From contig NZ_LOKW01000001.1 in assembly GCF_002211305.1 (NCBI RefSeq), forward strand, positions 310,001 to 374,000: 64,000 nucleotides of DNA, given 5' to 3'. This document shows positions 7,349 to 15,450 of this stretch, in pieces. The number at the start of each line of letters is the position of its first letter. The stretch's first letter is position 1. The DNA is from Rhizobium sp. R634 (lineage in GTDB: Bacteria; Pseudomonadota; Alphaproteobacteria; Rhizobiales; Rhizobiaceae). A program made the translations under genes and the position numbers. The notes below the pieces were generated by a model. That model saw nothing but the letters and a program-made list of their open reading frames with translations, was not told the origin of the DNA and ran no database searches.

Positions 7349-8738
7349 CGCCTTCAGCAAGAGCGTCGCCGCCATCGGCCGGCTCAGCCAGAGCCTCAGG
7401 GTGCAGTTGCTTTCCCTGGTGCTGCTGACGCTGTTCGGCGCGATCGCCTTCAATCTCTACGACAGCTTCTGGTCGGCCGACGCGACGGCGAAACTGGTGA
7501 CGGACCGCACGCTCCTGGCTTCGGCCCGCGTCATTGCCGAGGCGGTGCGCGTCGACGAGGGAGGCAATGTCCAGGTCGATGTGCCGCCCGCAGCGCTCGA
7601 GATGTTCGATACGGGGTTCGGCGACCGCGTCTTTTACCAGGTGATCACCGCGTGGGGCAATCTGGTCAGCGGCTTTCCCGACCTGCCGCTGCCGACGGCC
7701 CAGCGCGTCGGCGAGGATCGCGCCTTCCACGGTGCCGACGTGCGCGTCCTGATGCTCGACCATCCCGTCGTCGGGCTTCCCGATGACGGCACGATCTCCG
7801 TGACCGTCGCGGTGACGCATAACAGCCAGTATGCGATGCGAAGGCAGCTGTGGCTTTCGGATTTTTCGAAGCAGTTCGTGCTGGTCTTTCTTGCAAGCCT
7901 GGTGACCATACTCGGGCTGCAGCGCGGCCTTGCGCCGGCTCTGAGGCTGCGGGACGCGGTGCGGGAGCGCGGCCGCAACCGTCTCGATCCGTTGCCGCCG
8001 GAGATGGTGCAGAGCGAGTTGCGCCCGCTCGTCCACGCGCTGAACGACCATATGGAGCGCGTGCAGAACCAGATGGCCGCACAGCGGCGGTTCGTATCGA
8101 ATGCGGCGCATCAGCTCAGAACGCCGCTGGCGCTGATTTCGACGCAGGCGAGCGTGGCGGCCCGCGAAGGCGATGTGGCGCGCCGCGACGAGGCGCTTGC
8201 CGCGCTTCGCACCAGCACCAGACAGATTTCGCGCCTCGCCGGTCAGCTCCTGACCTTGTCGCGGGCCGAGCCCGGGAGCCGGCGCCCGCGCAGCGACGTA
8301 ACCGATCTCAGCAAGGCCGCCCGCGAAATATTGGAAGCGCATGCCGAAGAGGCGCTGAAACGCAACATCGATGTCGGCCTGGAAGCGGACGGCCCCGTCA
8401 CCGTCGAGGGCGACGGCACCATGCTGCGCGAATTGCTGGTCAACCTCATCGACAACGCCATCCGCTACAGCGGTGCGGATGGACGGGTGACTGTCTCTGT
8501 CAGGCAGGCGGACGGAAGCGCGGTCGTGACCGTGGAGGACAGCGGTCCGGGCATTCCCGAAGGCGAGCGCGAACAGGTCTTCGAGCGCTTCTACCGGATC
8601 ATGGGAACCGAAAGCGAGGGAAGCGGCCTCGGTCTTGCGATCGTCCGCGAGGTCGTCGAAGGGGCCGGAGGTTCGGTATCGCTCGGCGATGCAAAGGGCG
8701 GCGGGCTCATCGTGACGGTGCGGCTGCCGCTTGCTTAG
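7338..8738 (+). CDS. Sensor histidine kinase (TctE-like)
   Basis: A roughly 466-residue inner-membrane kinase. The open frame extends to 7257, but ATG 7338 gives a proper N-terminus: a short cytoplasmic tail, first membrane helix at ~22-40 (VQLLSLVLLTLFGAIAF), a periplasmic sensor domain of about 140 residues, and a second helix near 180-195 (VLVFLASLVTILGL). Then come a HAMP-like linker, the H-box with H258 (FVSNAAHQLRTPLALI), N-box (ELLVNLIDNAIRY), G1 (VEDSGPGIP) and G2 (GSGLGLAIV). It should phosphorylate the regulator encoded just upstream. The periplasmic domain type is that of TctE-like kinases, so an organic-acid ligand is plausible but unproven. Confidence 0.94.
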   Translation: MFSSAFSKSVAAIGRLSQSLRVQLLSLVLLTLFGAIAFNLYDSFWSADATAKLVTDRTLLASARVIAEAVRVDEGGNVQVDVPPAALEMFDTGFGDRVFYQVITAWGNLVSGFPDLPLPTAQRVGEDRAFHGADVRVLMLDHPVVGLPDDGTISVTVAVTHNSQYAMRRQLWLSDFSKQFVLVFLASLVTILGLQRGLAPALRLRDAVRERGRNRLDPLPPEMVQSELRPLVHALNDHMERVQNQMAAQRRFVSNAAHQLRTPLALISTQASVAAREGDVARRDEALAALRTSTRQISRLAGQLLTLSRAEPGSRRPRSDVTDLSKAAREILEAHAEEALKRNIDVGLEADGPVTVEGDGTMLRELLVNLIDNAIRYSGADGRVTVSVRQADGSAVVTVEDSGPGIPEGEREQVFERFYRIMGTESEGSGLGLAIVREVVEGAGGSVSLGDAKGGGLIVTVRLPLA

Positions 8739-8812
8739 GCGAGGCGCCTCCATAAAAAGCGCTGGATCTGACGCCCAGGAACTGGCTTGATGGCACTCCT
8801 CACTCTACCCGG

Positions 8813-8856
8813 CGTCATCCTCGGCCTTGTGCCGAGGGACAAGCCCGAGCATGACG
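8813..8856. repeat. Palindromic intergenic repeat
   Basis: Outer arms CGTCAT (8813-8818) and ATGACG (8851-8856) enclose a tight hairpin with CCTCGGC (8819-8825) and GCCGAGG (8831-8837). The core resembles a repeat family common between genes in rhizobia and relatives. It lies downstream of the histidine kinase stop, in the gap between convergent genes. Confidence 0.6.
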
Positions 8857-8881
8857 AAAGGGAAGTTCGCTGACCTTGCGA

Positions 8882-8915
8882 TCAAAAGAAAAGGCCGGGC
8901 TTCGCGCCCGGCCTT
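8882..8915 (-). terminator. Rho-independent terminator of the NitT/TauT-type transporter operon
   Basis: A 10-bp perfect stem, AAGGCCGGGC at 8891-8900 and GCCCGGCCTT at 8906-8915 with a 5-base loop. Read on the minus strand it is followed by a T-rich tract (TTCTTTTGAT). It lies 33 bases past the permease stop at 8949 and also separates the convergent kinase gene. Confidence 0.85.
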
Positions 8916-8948
8916 CCCTCGATCTGCCTTGGGAGGAAGCAGATCCGA

Positions 8949-9830
8949 TTATTGCGCGTCGAGGTGCTGCTGCGGCCGCCACTTCGCCAGGCGGTTCTCG
9001 ATCAGCGTCATGATGTATTCGGCAACGAGTGTGACGACCATGACGAGGAGGATTGCCGCGAACATGCCGGCGGCGTCGAAGGTGCCCTTGGCGATCGAGA
9101 TTAGCTGGCCGATGCCGAAGCGGGCGCCGACGAATTCGCCGACGATGGCGCCGATGATCGCAAAGCCGAAGGAGACGTGGAGGCTCGCGAAGATCCAGCT
9201 CATCGCCGAGGGAATGACGACCGTGCGGGTTACCTGCCAGTCCGAGGCTCCGAGGATGCGGGCATTGGCGATCATGTTGCGGTCGGCTTCGCGCACGCCC
9301 TGGAAGGCGTTGGCAAAGACGACGAAGAACACCATGATGAAGGCGAGCGCCACCTTGGACGGCAGGCCGAGGCCCATGATCATGATGAAGATCGGCGCAA
9401 GCACCACGCGGGGGATCGAGTTGATTGCCTTGATGTAGACGGAGAAGATATCCGACAGGAAGCGGTTGCGGCCGAGGCCGATGCCTACGAAGACGCCGGT
9501 GATCGAGCCGGCGAAGAAGCCGATCAGCGCCTCCTCCATCGTCACCCAGAGATTATACCAGAGCGACCCTTCGGTGGTGCCCTCGGTTGCCCATTCGTAG
9601 AGGCGTTCAAGGACGCCGCTCGGGCTCGAATAGAAGAACGGATCGATCCAGTTCATGTTGGATGAGAGTTCCCACATGCCGATCACGAAGACCAGGATGG
9701 CGATCTGCCAGAAGCGCACCAGCATGTTGCGCCGGCGTATCGCCTTCATTGCGGAGGCTTCGATCTCGGCATCCGACGTGCCCGGGCGAAACAGGGTGGC
9801 CGAACCGGCCTCGAAAGTCGTGTTTGCCAT
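8949..9830 (-). CDS. ABC transporter permease, NitT/TauT (SsuC) type
   Basis: A 293-residue permease of the nitrate/sulfonate/taurine class. The N-terminal ~35 residues are soluble, followed by a first membrane segment (QIAILVFVIGMWEL) and the transport core with five more segments; the EAA-type loop is near residues 190-210 (READRNMIANARILGASDWQV). This class usually works as a homodimer with a single permease gene, which matches this locus. It is the third gene of the minus-strand set (binding protein, ATPase, permease), 13 bases after the ATPase stop-to-start junction. The cargo is not evident; sulfonates, nitrate, pyrimidine precursors or aromatic acids are all possible for this class. 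Confidence 0.93.
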   Translation of the reverse strand: MANTTFEAGSATLFRPGTSDAEIEASAMKAIRRRNMLVRFWQIAILVFVIGMWELSSNMNWIDPFFYSSPSGVLERLYEWATEGTTEGSLWYNLWVTMEEALIGFFAGSITGVFVGIGLGRNRFLSDIFSVYIKAINSIPRVVLAPIFIMIMGLGLPSKVALAFIMVFFVVFANAFQGVREADRNMIANARILGASDWQVTRTVVIPSAMSWIFASLHVSFGFAIIGAIVGEFVGARFGIGQLISIAKGTFDAAGMFAAILLVMVVTLVAEYIMTLIENRLAKWRPQQHLDAQ

Positions 9831-9843
9831 GATATCCTCCCCC

Positions 9844-10662
9844 TCAGGCCGCTTCGCTTGCGCGGCGGTAGCTGGTCTCGACCTCTTCGCGCAGGTCCTC
9901 CCAGATGGTCTTGCAATAGTCGATGAAGCTCTGCTCGTAACGGATCTCCGACACCACGCGCGGGCGCGGAAGATCGATCGGATAGACCGACTTGACCGTG
10001 GCCGGGCCGGCGGTCAGCACATAGACCTTGTCGGCAAGCGCGACGGCCTCTTCGAGATCGTGGGTGACGAAGACCACCGATGCCTTGCGCTCCGCCCAGA
10101 GCTTCAGCAGTTCCTCGTGCATGACGGTCCGGGTCTGCACGTCGAGTGCCGAGAAAGGCTCGTCCATCAGCAGGATCTCAGGTTCGTTGATGAAGGTCTG
10201 CGCCAGCGAGACGCGTTTGCGCATGCCGCCGGAGAGTTGATGCGGATAGTGATGCAGAAACTTCGACAGGCCGACGCGGGCCAGCCAGTCGCGGGCGCTC
10301 TGTTCCGCCTCGGCGCGCGACTTGCCGCGAAACAGCGGCCCGGCCATGACGTTGTCGATGACGTTCTTCCAGGGAAAGAGCGCATCAGTCTGGAAGGCGA
10401 AGCCGACACGCGGATCGATGCCGGTGATCGGCCCGCCCATCAGGCGGACTTCTCCGGCGGAGGGGCGTGCAAGGCCCGTCACGAGGTTGAGCGTCGTCGA
10501 CTTGCCGCATCCTGTGGGGCCGACGACGGCGACGAACTCGCCGCGGGCAACCGTCATGTTGAAATCGCGCAGCGCAGTGAGCGACTTGCCTGTGGGCGAG
10601 ACGAAGCGGCGGCTGACATTGATCAGCTCGATCGCCGGGACCTGTTTGTTGTCCTGTTGCAT
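9844..10662 (-). CDS. ABC transporter ATP-binding protein, NitT/TauT (SsuB) type
   Basis: A 272-residue cytoplasmic ATPase with Walker A at ~48-55 (GPTGCGKST), signature LSGGMRKRV, Walker B ILLMDEPFSALD and switch His (FVTHDLEEA). The M-R in place of Q-R in the signature is typical of the nitrate/taurine class. A GTG at 10695 is in frame, but ATG 10662 with an upstream AGGTATC site is the more natural start and fits the family's N-terminus. It powers the permease at 8949-9830, with the binding protein at 10756-11769. A strong hairpin separates it from the binding-protein gene. Confidence 0.94.
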   Translation of the reverse strand: MQQDNKQVPAIELINVSRRFVSPTGKSLTALRDFNMTVARGEFVAVVGPTGCGKSTTLNLVTGLARPSAGEVRLMGGPITGIDPRVGFAFQTDALFPWKNVIDNVMAGPLFRGKSRAEAEQSARDWLARVGLSKFLHHYPHQLSGGMRKRVSLAQTFINEPEILLMDEPFSALDVQTRTVMHEELLKLWAERKASVVFVTHDLEEAVALADKVYVLTAGPATVKSVYPIDLPRPRVVSEIRYEQSFIDYCKTIWEDLREEVETSYRRASEAA

Positions 10663-10717
10663 GGTGATACCTGAGGCGTGCTTGAGGGCGCGCACGCAAT
10701 GCCCATGATCGAACGGG

Positions 10718-10746
10718 GCCGCTCCCGCTTGGGAGCCGGGAGCGGC
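10718..10746 (-). other. Intercistronic hairpin between binding-protein and ATPase genes
   Basis: Perfect 10-bp arms GCCGCTCCCG (10718-10727) and CGGGAGCGGC (10737-10746) with a 9-base loop, located in the 93-base gap after the binding-protein stop. There is no T-run. Hairpins in this position commonly protect the upstream mRNA from 3' decay, or reduce read-through, and so give more binding protein than membrane components. That role here is inferred. Confidence 0.55.
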
Positions 10747-10755
10747 GCGGCTGAC

Positions 10756-11769
10756 TTACTGGACGTTCTTGACGAATTCCGTCGTGTAGGTCTTGGAAAG
10801 GTCGATCTGCTTGCCCTTGACGTTCTTGGAGAACTCCGAGAGCACGGCAAGCACGGTCTTCGGGCCGTCTTCCGGCATGACGCCATCGGCCGTGAACATG
10901 CCCTTGCCCTCTTCGAGAGCCTTGATGTAGCCGTCCTTGTCGCCGACGTAGAAATCCTTCGGCATCTTGTCGGCGATTTCGGCGGCCGAATGCGTGTTGA
11001 TGTATTTCAGCGTCTTGACGAAGGCGTTGGCGAGCTTCTGCGCCTCTTCCTTGTGCTCATCGACCCAGGAGGTTTCCATGTAGAGCGAGGCGGCCGGATA
11101 GGTGCCGCCGAGCGCCTGACGGGTCGCTTCAACAGTGCGCATGTCGACGAGAACGCTCGCTTCGCCTGTCTTGATCATGCGAGAGATCGTCGGCTCCGTC
11201 GTCATGCCGGCCTGGATCTGATCCTGCTGTATGGCGGCGATGAAGGTGCCGCCGGCGCCGACGGGAATGGTGACGACATCGCCGGGCTTCAGGCCGGCCT
11301 TGGAGGCCATGTAAAGGGTCAGGAAATTCGTCGAGGAGCCGAGACCGGTGACGCCGAGGCTCTTGCCCTTGAAATCGGCCGGCGACTTGATCTCCGGGTG
11401 TTTGCTCGAGACCATCTCGACCTCGCCCGGCGCCTGGCTGAACTGGACGATGGATTCGACGAACTTGCCCTTGGCCTGGAGATCCACACAGTGGTCGTAG
11501 AAGCCGACGACACCCTGGACAGCGCCAGCCAGCAACTGGTTTTCGGCATCGACGCCGGCGGCTTCGTTCAGAAGCTCGACATCGAGACCCTCGTCCTTGA
11601 AGTAGCCGAGGGATTCGGCGAGCTTGGCCGGCAGATAGATCTGCTTCTCATAGCCGCCGACCATGATGGTGATCTTGTCGGCCGCATGGGCGGCGCTGGT
11701 GGTCAGCGATGCTGCGGCCATGAGAGCGGAAAAAGCGGCGGTGTGAAAAAGGCTGCGTGAAGAACGCAT
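10756..11769 (-). CDS. ABC transporter substrate-binding protein (NMT1/SsuA type)
   Basis: A 337-residue periplasmic binding protein with a Sec signal peptide (~1-29, ending TSAAHA). The mature part begins with KITIMVGGYEKQIYLPAKLAESLGYF, the usual opening of NMT1/SsuA-type receptors, and has the class markers LLNEAAGVDAENQLLAGAV and GLGSSTNFLTLYMASKAG. It is first in the operon with the ATPase and permease, so it defines what is imported. The ligand cannot be read from sequence. The FCD-type GntR gene 249 bases upstream on the same strand is the likely regulator; such regulators often respond to small organic acids. Confidence 0.92.
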   Translation of the reverse strand: MRSSRSLFHTAAFSALMAAASLTTSAAHAADKITIMVGGYEKQIYLPAKLAESLGYFKDEGLDVELLNEAAGVDAENQLLAGAVQGVVGFYDHCVDLQAKGKFVESIVQFSQAPGEVEMVSSKHPEIKSPADFKGKSLGVTGLGSSTNFLTLYMASKAGLKPGDVVTIPVGAGGTFIAAIQQDQIQAGMTTEPTISRMIKTGEASVLVDMRTVEATRQALGGTYPAASLYMETSWVDEHKEEAQKLANAFVKTLKYINTHSAAEIADKMPKDFYVGDKDGYIKALEEGKGMFTADGVMPEDGPKTVLAVLSEFSKNVKGKQIDLSKTYTTEFVKNVQ

Positions 11770-12017
11770 GGAAAACTCCTCCTAGTGGTTTACCCGCATC
11801 GTCGTCTCGCCACCTTTGACCCGTGTCTCCTCCACGATGCTGCCCTTTCCTATGACGCCGAAGCTTTCAACTAGCTTTCAGCCGAAGGCGGGTGGACTGC
11901 CCGTCCATGCCGCATGCGGATAGGGCGCGCAGCAGCCCTACAATAGACGTGATGACGCAATCGGCCAGCTGATTCGCTTGCTGCGGCCGGATGAACTTGC
12001 GGCGCTTCCCGCCGTCC

Positions 12018-12767
12018 TTAGCTTGTAAAGCTGCGCAGATCCTTCAGCAGGTTGCGATATCGCGCCTGGCTGCCGACCAGATGCTCGCGCATGGCGTTGC
12101 GCGCCGCCTGATCGTCCCTGTCGGAGATCGCGACGATGATCGCTTCATGTTCGCGATGGATGAGCTTGCGGTAGGCGGTCTGCTCGGCGGTTCGGGTTTC
12201 CGGGACGAGCCTCGATTGCGGGATGATCGCCGAGCCCTGGGATTCCAGGAAGTGCTTGAACAGCGGATTGTTCGTCGCCTCGGCGATGGCGACATGCAGT
12301 TCCAGATCCGCCTCGCGGATGGATTGGTCTGTCTCGATGCAATGGAGGATTTTCCGGTGGCATTCGAAGATCGCCTCCTCCTGCGCCGGTGAACGGCGGA
12401 GCGCGGCAAGTCCGGCTGCCTCGATTTCGACGGGCGTGCGGATTTCAAGTACTTCGAGATCGGAAGCGACGCGCGCCTTGTCGACCTTCCGGCCCGACAG
12501 CGCCGGGTCGGGGCTGATCACGAAAATTCCGGCACCCTGGCGCACCTCAACCAGCCCGTCGGAGCGCAGCGCGGCGACCGCCTCGCGCACCACGGTTCGG
12601 CTGACGCTGTGGGTTTCGGTCAGTTCATGCTCACTCGGAAGCTTGTCGCCGGCCGCATATTGCCCGCTCAAAATGGCTTGCCGAAGGCTTTCGCCGACCC
12701 GTGAGACCAGCGACCCCGAGCCCCTGCCGCGATCCTTCCCCTGCATAGCCACGCCTTCACCCCGCAT
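12018..12767 (-). CDS. GntR-family transcriptional regulator, FadR/FCD subfamily
   Basis: A 249-residue regulator. The N-terminal winged helix (~20-85) has the GntR motif GDKLPSEHELTETHSVSRTVVREAVAALRSDGLV. The C-terminal all-helical FCD domain (~100-235) contains the usual metal/ligand histidines and acid (D at LELHVAIAEATNN, H at HREHEAII, H in MREHLVGS). These regulators act as dimers and are released by small carboxylic acids. It lies upstream of the NitT/TauT-type operon on the same strand. A palindrome 46-60 bases before its start (12813-12826) is a likely autoregulatory site. A second in-frame ATG at 12746 is possible as start. Confidence 0.93.
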   Translation of the reverse strand: MRGEGVAMQGKDRGRGSGSLVSRVGESLRQAILSGQYAAGDKLPSEHELTETHSVSRTVVREAVAALRSDGLVEVRQGAGIFVISPDPALSGRKVDKARVASDLEVLEIRTPVEIEAAGLAALRRSPAQEEAIFECHRKILHCIETDQSIREADLELHVAIAEATNNPLFKHFLESQGSAIIPQSRLVPETRTAEQTAYRKLIHREHEAIIVAISDRDDQAARNAMREHLVGSQARYRNLLKDLRSFTS

Positions 12768-12812
12768 CGGCCTTCATCCGGATGCCGGCGGCACTCCGAA
12801 ATTTACGATTCA

Positions 12813-12826
12813 TCACACATGTATGA
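12813..12826. promoter_or_regulatory. Putative operator of the FCD-type GntR regulator
   Basis: TCACACATGTATGA is an inverted repeat around a central ACATGT (12817-12822), with matching TCA/TGA ends. It sits just upstream of the regulator start and within the 96-bp gap to the next gene. Size and symmetry match GntR-family operators; binding is inferred. Confidence 0.4.
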
Positions 12827-12863
12827 CAAATTCTCGGATCTTTCAATGGTGAGCGGCAAGTCC

Positions 12864-13871
12864 TCACAGCCGCCTGGTCGACTCCCCCCGCACGAATCTC
12901 GGCGTCAGAATGAAATCCCGCGGCGGCTCGGCGGCGGCTTCGGGGCTTGCGATTTTTGCCAGCAGCCGCTGCGCCGCCAGTTCGCCGAGCTTCTGGGCAT
13001 CCTGCACCACCATGGTGATGCGCGGCGTGATGACGTTGCTCCAGGGCACGTCGTCGACCATCGCCAGCGACACGTCCTCAGGGCAGCGGAAACCCATTTC
13101 CTGCATCACCTGCAGCGTCGCGAGCCCCATCATGTTGTTGGCGCCGATGATGGCGGTCGGCCGGTCGCGGCGGGTGAGCAGGCGCATCGCCTGTGTGTGG
13201 CCGCCCGTCCTGGTATAGCCGCCTTCGGTGACCAGCGAGGGATCGACATCGACGCCGGCCGCCGCCATCGTATCCATGAAGCCCTTCAGGCGCTCGTCGG
13301 CGGTGTGCAGTCCGCCCGGGCCGGATATGAAGGCGATGCGCCGGTGGCCGAGCTGCAGCAGGTGCTCGGTCAGGATGGTCGTCGTCAGCGGATTGTCGGA
13401 GCCGACGAAATCGCGCTCGGCACCCTCCACCTTCTGGTCGAACATCACGATCGGCGTCTTGAAGTCACGCAGAAAGGCCGCGTATTCCTCGCCGTGGCCG
13501 TTTGTTGCCAGCGCTATGCCGGCAATCTTCTGGGCTTCCATCCGCTCCAACAGCGCCCGTTCGAGATCGGCCCTGCCGGAGGAGTCGGCGATCAGGACGA
13601 AATAGCCGTGGTCGAGCGCCTGGTGCTCGATCTCGCGGCGGATGTCGCCGAAGAACATGTTGCCGAGATTGGCGGACACGAAACCGATGAGCGAGCTGCG
13701 CCCGCGCGCCAGCGTCTGGGCCACCGGATCGATGCGGTAGCCGGTCGATTTGATCGCCTGCTGGATGCGGTTCAGCGTCTCGGCGCCGACCCGCTTCGGG
13801 CTGTTGAGCGCAAGCGAGACGGTCGAGATCGAAACCCCCGCCAGGCGCGCGACATCTCGTATGGTCGTCAT
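12864..13871 (-). CDS. LacI-family transcriptional regulator of the fucosidase locus
   Basis: A 335-residue LacI-type repressor: N-terminal helix-turn-helix (TTIRDVARLAGVSISTVSLALN, residues 2-23), hinge, then a periplasmic-binding-protein-like sensor domain (~60-330) with RSSLIGFVSANLGNMFFGDI and TAIIGANNMMGLATLQVMQEMG. It is divergent from the GH29 fucosidase gene. The 207-bp gap carries two identical copies of GAACCGGTTC, one just before this gene and one next to the fucosidase promoter. That arrangement implies negative control of both units, with a fucose-containing sugar as inducer. The inducer identity is inference. Confidence 0.95.
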   Translation of the reverse strand: MTTIRDVARLAGVSISTVSLALNSPKRVGAETLNRIQQAIKSTGYRIDPVAQTLARGRSSLIGFVSANLGNMFFGDIRREIEHQALDHGYFVLIADSSGRADLERALLERMEAQKIAGIALATNGHGEEYAAFLRDFKTPIVMFDQKVEGAERDFVGSDNPLTTTILTEHLLQLGHRRIAFISGPGGLHTADERLKGFMDTMAAAGVDVDPSLVTEGGYTRTGGHTQAMRLLTRRDRPTAIIGANNMMGLATLQVMQEMGFRCPEDVSLAMVDDVPWSNVITPRITMVVQDAQKLGELAAQRLLAKIASPEAAAEPPRDFILTPRFVRGESTRRL

Positions 13872-13878
13872 GTCTATC

Positions 13879-13888
13879 GAACCGGTTC
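13879..13888. promoter_or_regulatory. LacI-type operator, copy 1
   Basis: Perfect palindrome GAACCGGTTC, 8 bases upstream of the lacI-type start codon. The central CG is typical of LacI-family sites. An identical copy lies at 14031-14040, 152 bp away, so a tetramer or two dimers could loop or co-occupy the promoter region. Confidence 0.7.
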
Positions 13889-13993
13889 TAAAGCTTTCCT
13901 TTTGTCAGATTTCTTTCGTCTGCGCAACTTATCCTCCATGATTAGCCGGAACGTGTGCCCATACAACGGGTTTCACGATTTTCGAATTTCGGC

Positions 13994-14040
13994 TTGACAG
14001 GCATGGGATCAAGCAAGATGATCAGTCACCGAACCGGTTC
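13994..14040 (+). promoter_or_regulatory. Fucosidase operon promoter with overlapping LacI-type operator (copy 2)
   Basis: A consensus -35 TTGACA (13994-13999), a 17-base spacer and a weak -10 GATGAT (14017-14022) are followed by the perfect palindrome GAACCGGTTC at 14031-14040, which would cover the transcription start. This is the expected layout for repression by the adjacent LacI-type regulator. Promoter boxes are by eye. Confidence 0.6.
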
Positions 14041-14078
14041 GATATGATGTCGGGCCGGACAACAGGGAGGAGAAACCT

Positions 14079-15401
14079 GTGACAAGTTCGGAAGGCCAGC
14101 GGGAAAATCCTGTATCGGGAGGGGCGGGCAAGCACGCCTGGTTCAGCCATGATCGCCTTGGCATGTTCATCCATTGGGGCCTTTATGCGCTCGGGGCGCG
14201 GCATGAGTGGTTGAAGAACCGCGAAGAGCTGAACGACGACCATTACCAGCGCTATTTCGAGAATTTCGCCCCCGATCTCTACGATCCCAAGGCGTGGGCG
14301 CGCCGCGCCCGGCTCGCCGGCATGAAATATGTCGTGGTGACGACCAAGCATCATGAAGGCTTCTGCCTGTGGGACAGCAAGGTCACCGATTACAAGGCGC
14401 CGAACACGCCCTGCGGCAAGGATCTGCTGACGCCGCTGGTCGAGGCTTTCCGCGCCGAGGGGCTGAAGATCGGCTTCTACTATTCGCTGCTCGACTGGCA
14501 CCATCCCGACTTTCCGATCGACGTCCATCACCCCCTGCGCAACCATCCCGACGCCGAGGCGCTGAATTCAGGGCGCAACATCGCCAATTACGCCGCCTAT
14601 ATGCGCGAACAGGTGCGCGAGCTTCTGACCGGCTTCGGCCGCATCGACATCATCTGGTTCGATTTCAGCTATCCCGGCCGCGAATATCGCGGCCTGCCCG
14701 GCAAGGGGCGCGCCGACTGGGAGAGCGAACGGCTGCTGGAACTCGTGCGTGAGCTGCAGCCCGAAATCATCGTCAACAACCGCCTCGACCTGCCGCAGGG
14801 CAAGCTGCCCGACGTGACGACGCCGGAGCAGTATACGCCGCGCGTGGCGCCCGCCATCGCCAGCCAAGGTGTGCTCTGGGAAGCCTGCCACACCTTCAGC
14901 GGCTCCTGGGGGTATCACCGCGACGAGGACAGCTGGAAGAGCCCGGAGCAGATCATCCAGCTGCTGATCGATTCCGTCGCACTCGGCGGCAACCTCTTGA
15001 TGAACGTCGGCCCGACTGGCCGCGGCACTTTCGACGCCCGCGCCATCGCCGCGCTCGAGGTCTACCAGAACTGGATGGAGGTCAATGGACGCTCGATCTA
15101 CGGCGCCGGTCCCTCGGAATTTCCGGTGCCGGCCGGCTGCCGCTACACGCAGCGCGGCAACCGCCTCTATCTGCATGTCTACAACTGGCCCTACCGCCAC
15201 ATTCATATCGAGGGCCTCGCCGACAGGATCGCCTATGCGCAGTTCCTGCACGACGCCAGCGAAGTGCGCTGGCTCAGCCAGACGAAAGACGTGGATTCCA
15301 ATATCGGCGTGATGGTGCCGGAGGGCATGATCACGCTCGAACTGCCGGTCCGGCGACCCGACGTTACCGTCCCGGTGATCGAGATCGTCCTCAAGGCGTG
15401 A
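14079..15401 (+). CDS. Alpha-L-fucosidase (GH29)
   Basis: A 440-residue GH29 retaining alpha-L-fucosidase. The start is GTG, chosen because GGAGGAG at 14066-14072 lies six bases upstream. Family marks are WFSHDRLGMFIHWGLYA near the N-terminus, the tandem His of TKHHEGFCLWDS (H91-H92), YYSLLDWHHPDFP and the nucleophile Asp in IIWFDFSYPG (D195). The catalytic barrel fills ~15-340, with a short C-terminal beta domain to 440. No signal peptide is present, so the enzyme cuts fucosylated oligosaccharides after import. It is first in an operon with a binding protein and two permeases, 49 bases ahead of the binding-protein start. Plant xyloglucan or glycan-derived fucosides are plausible sources in a plant-associated bacterium. 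Confidence 0.95.
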   Translation: MTSSEGQRENPVSGGAGKHAWFSHDRLGMFIHWGLYALGARHEWLKNREELNDDHYQRYFENFAPDLYDPKAWARRARLAGMKYVVVTTKHHEGFCLWDSKVTDYKAPNTPCGKDLLTPLVEAFRAEGLKIGFYYSLLDWHHPDFPIDVHHPLRNHPDAEALNSGRNIANYAAYMREQVRELLTGFGRIDIIWFDFSYPGREYRGLPGKGRADWESERLLELVRELQPEIIVNNRLDLPQGKLPDVTTPEQYTPRVAPAIASQGVLWEACHTFSGSWGYHRDEDSWKSPEQIIQLLIDSVALGGNLLMNVGPTGRGTFDARAIAALEVYQNWMEVNGRSIYGAGPSEFPVPAGCRYTQRGNRLYLHVYNWPYRHIHIEGLADRIAYAQFLHDASEVRWLSQTKDVDSNIGVMVPEGMITLELPVRRPDVTVPVIEIVLKA

Positions 15402-15450
15402 ACTCGGTCGCACTCGCGTGTTCATTGCGTCATGGAGGGAGGAGAAACCC

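Noticed and set aside
6572-7453. A 293-codon open frame opposite the response regulator
   Set aside because: The plus-strand gene has all receiver and winged-helix motifs; the opposite frame has none.
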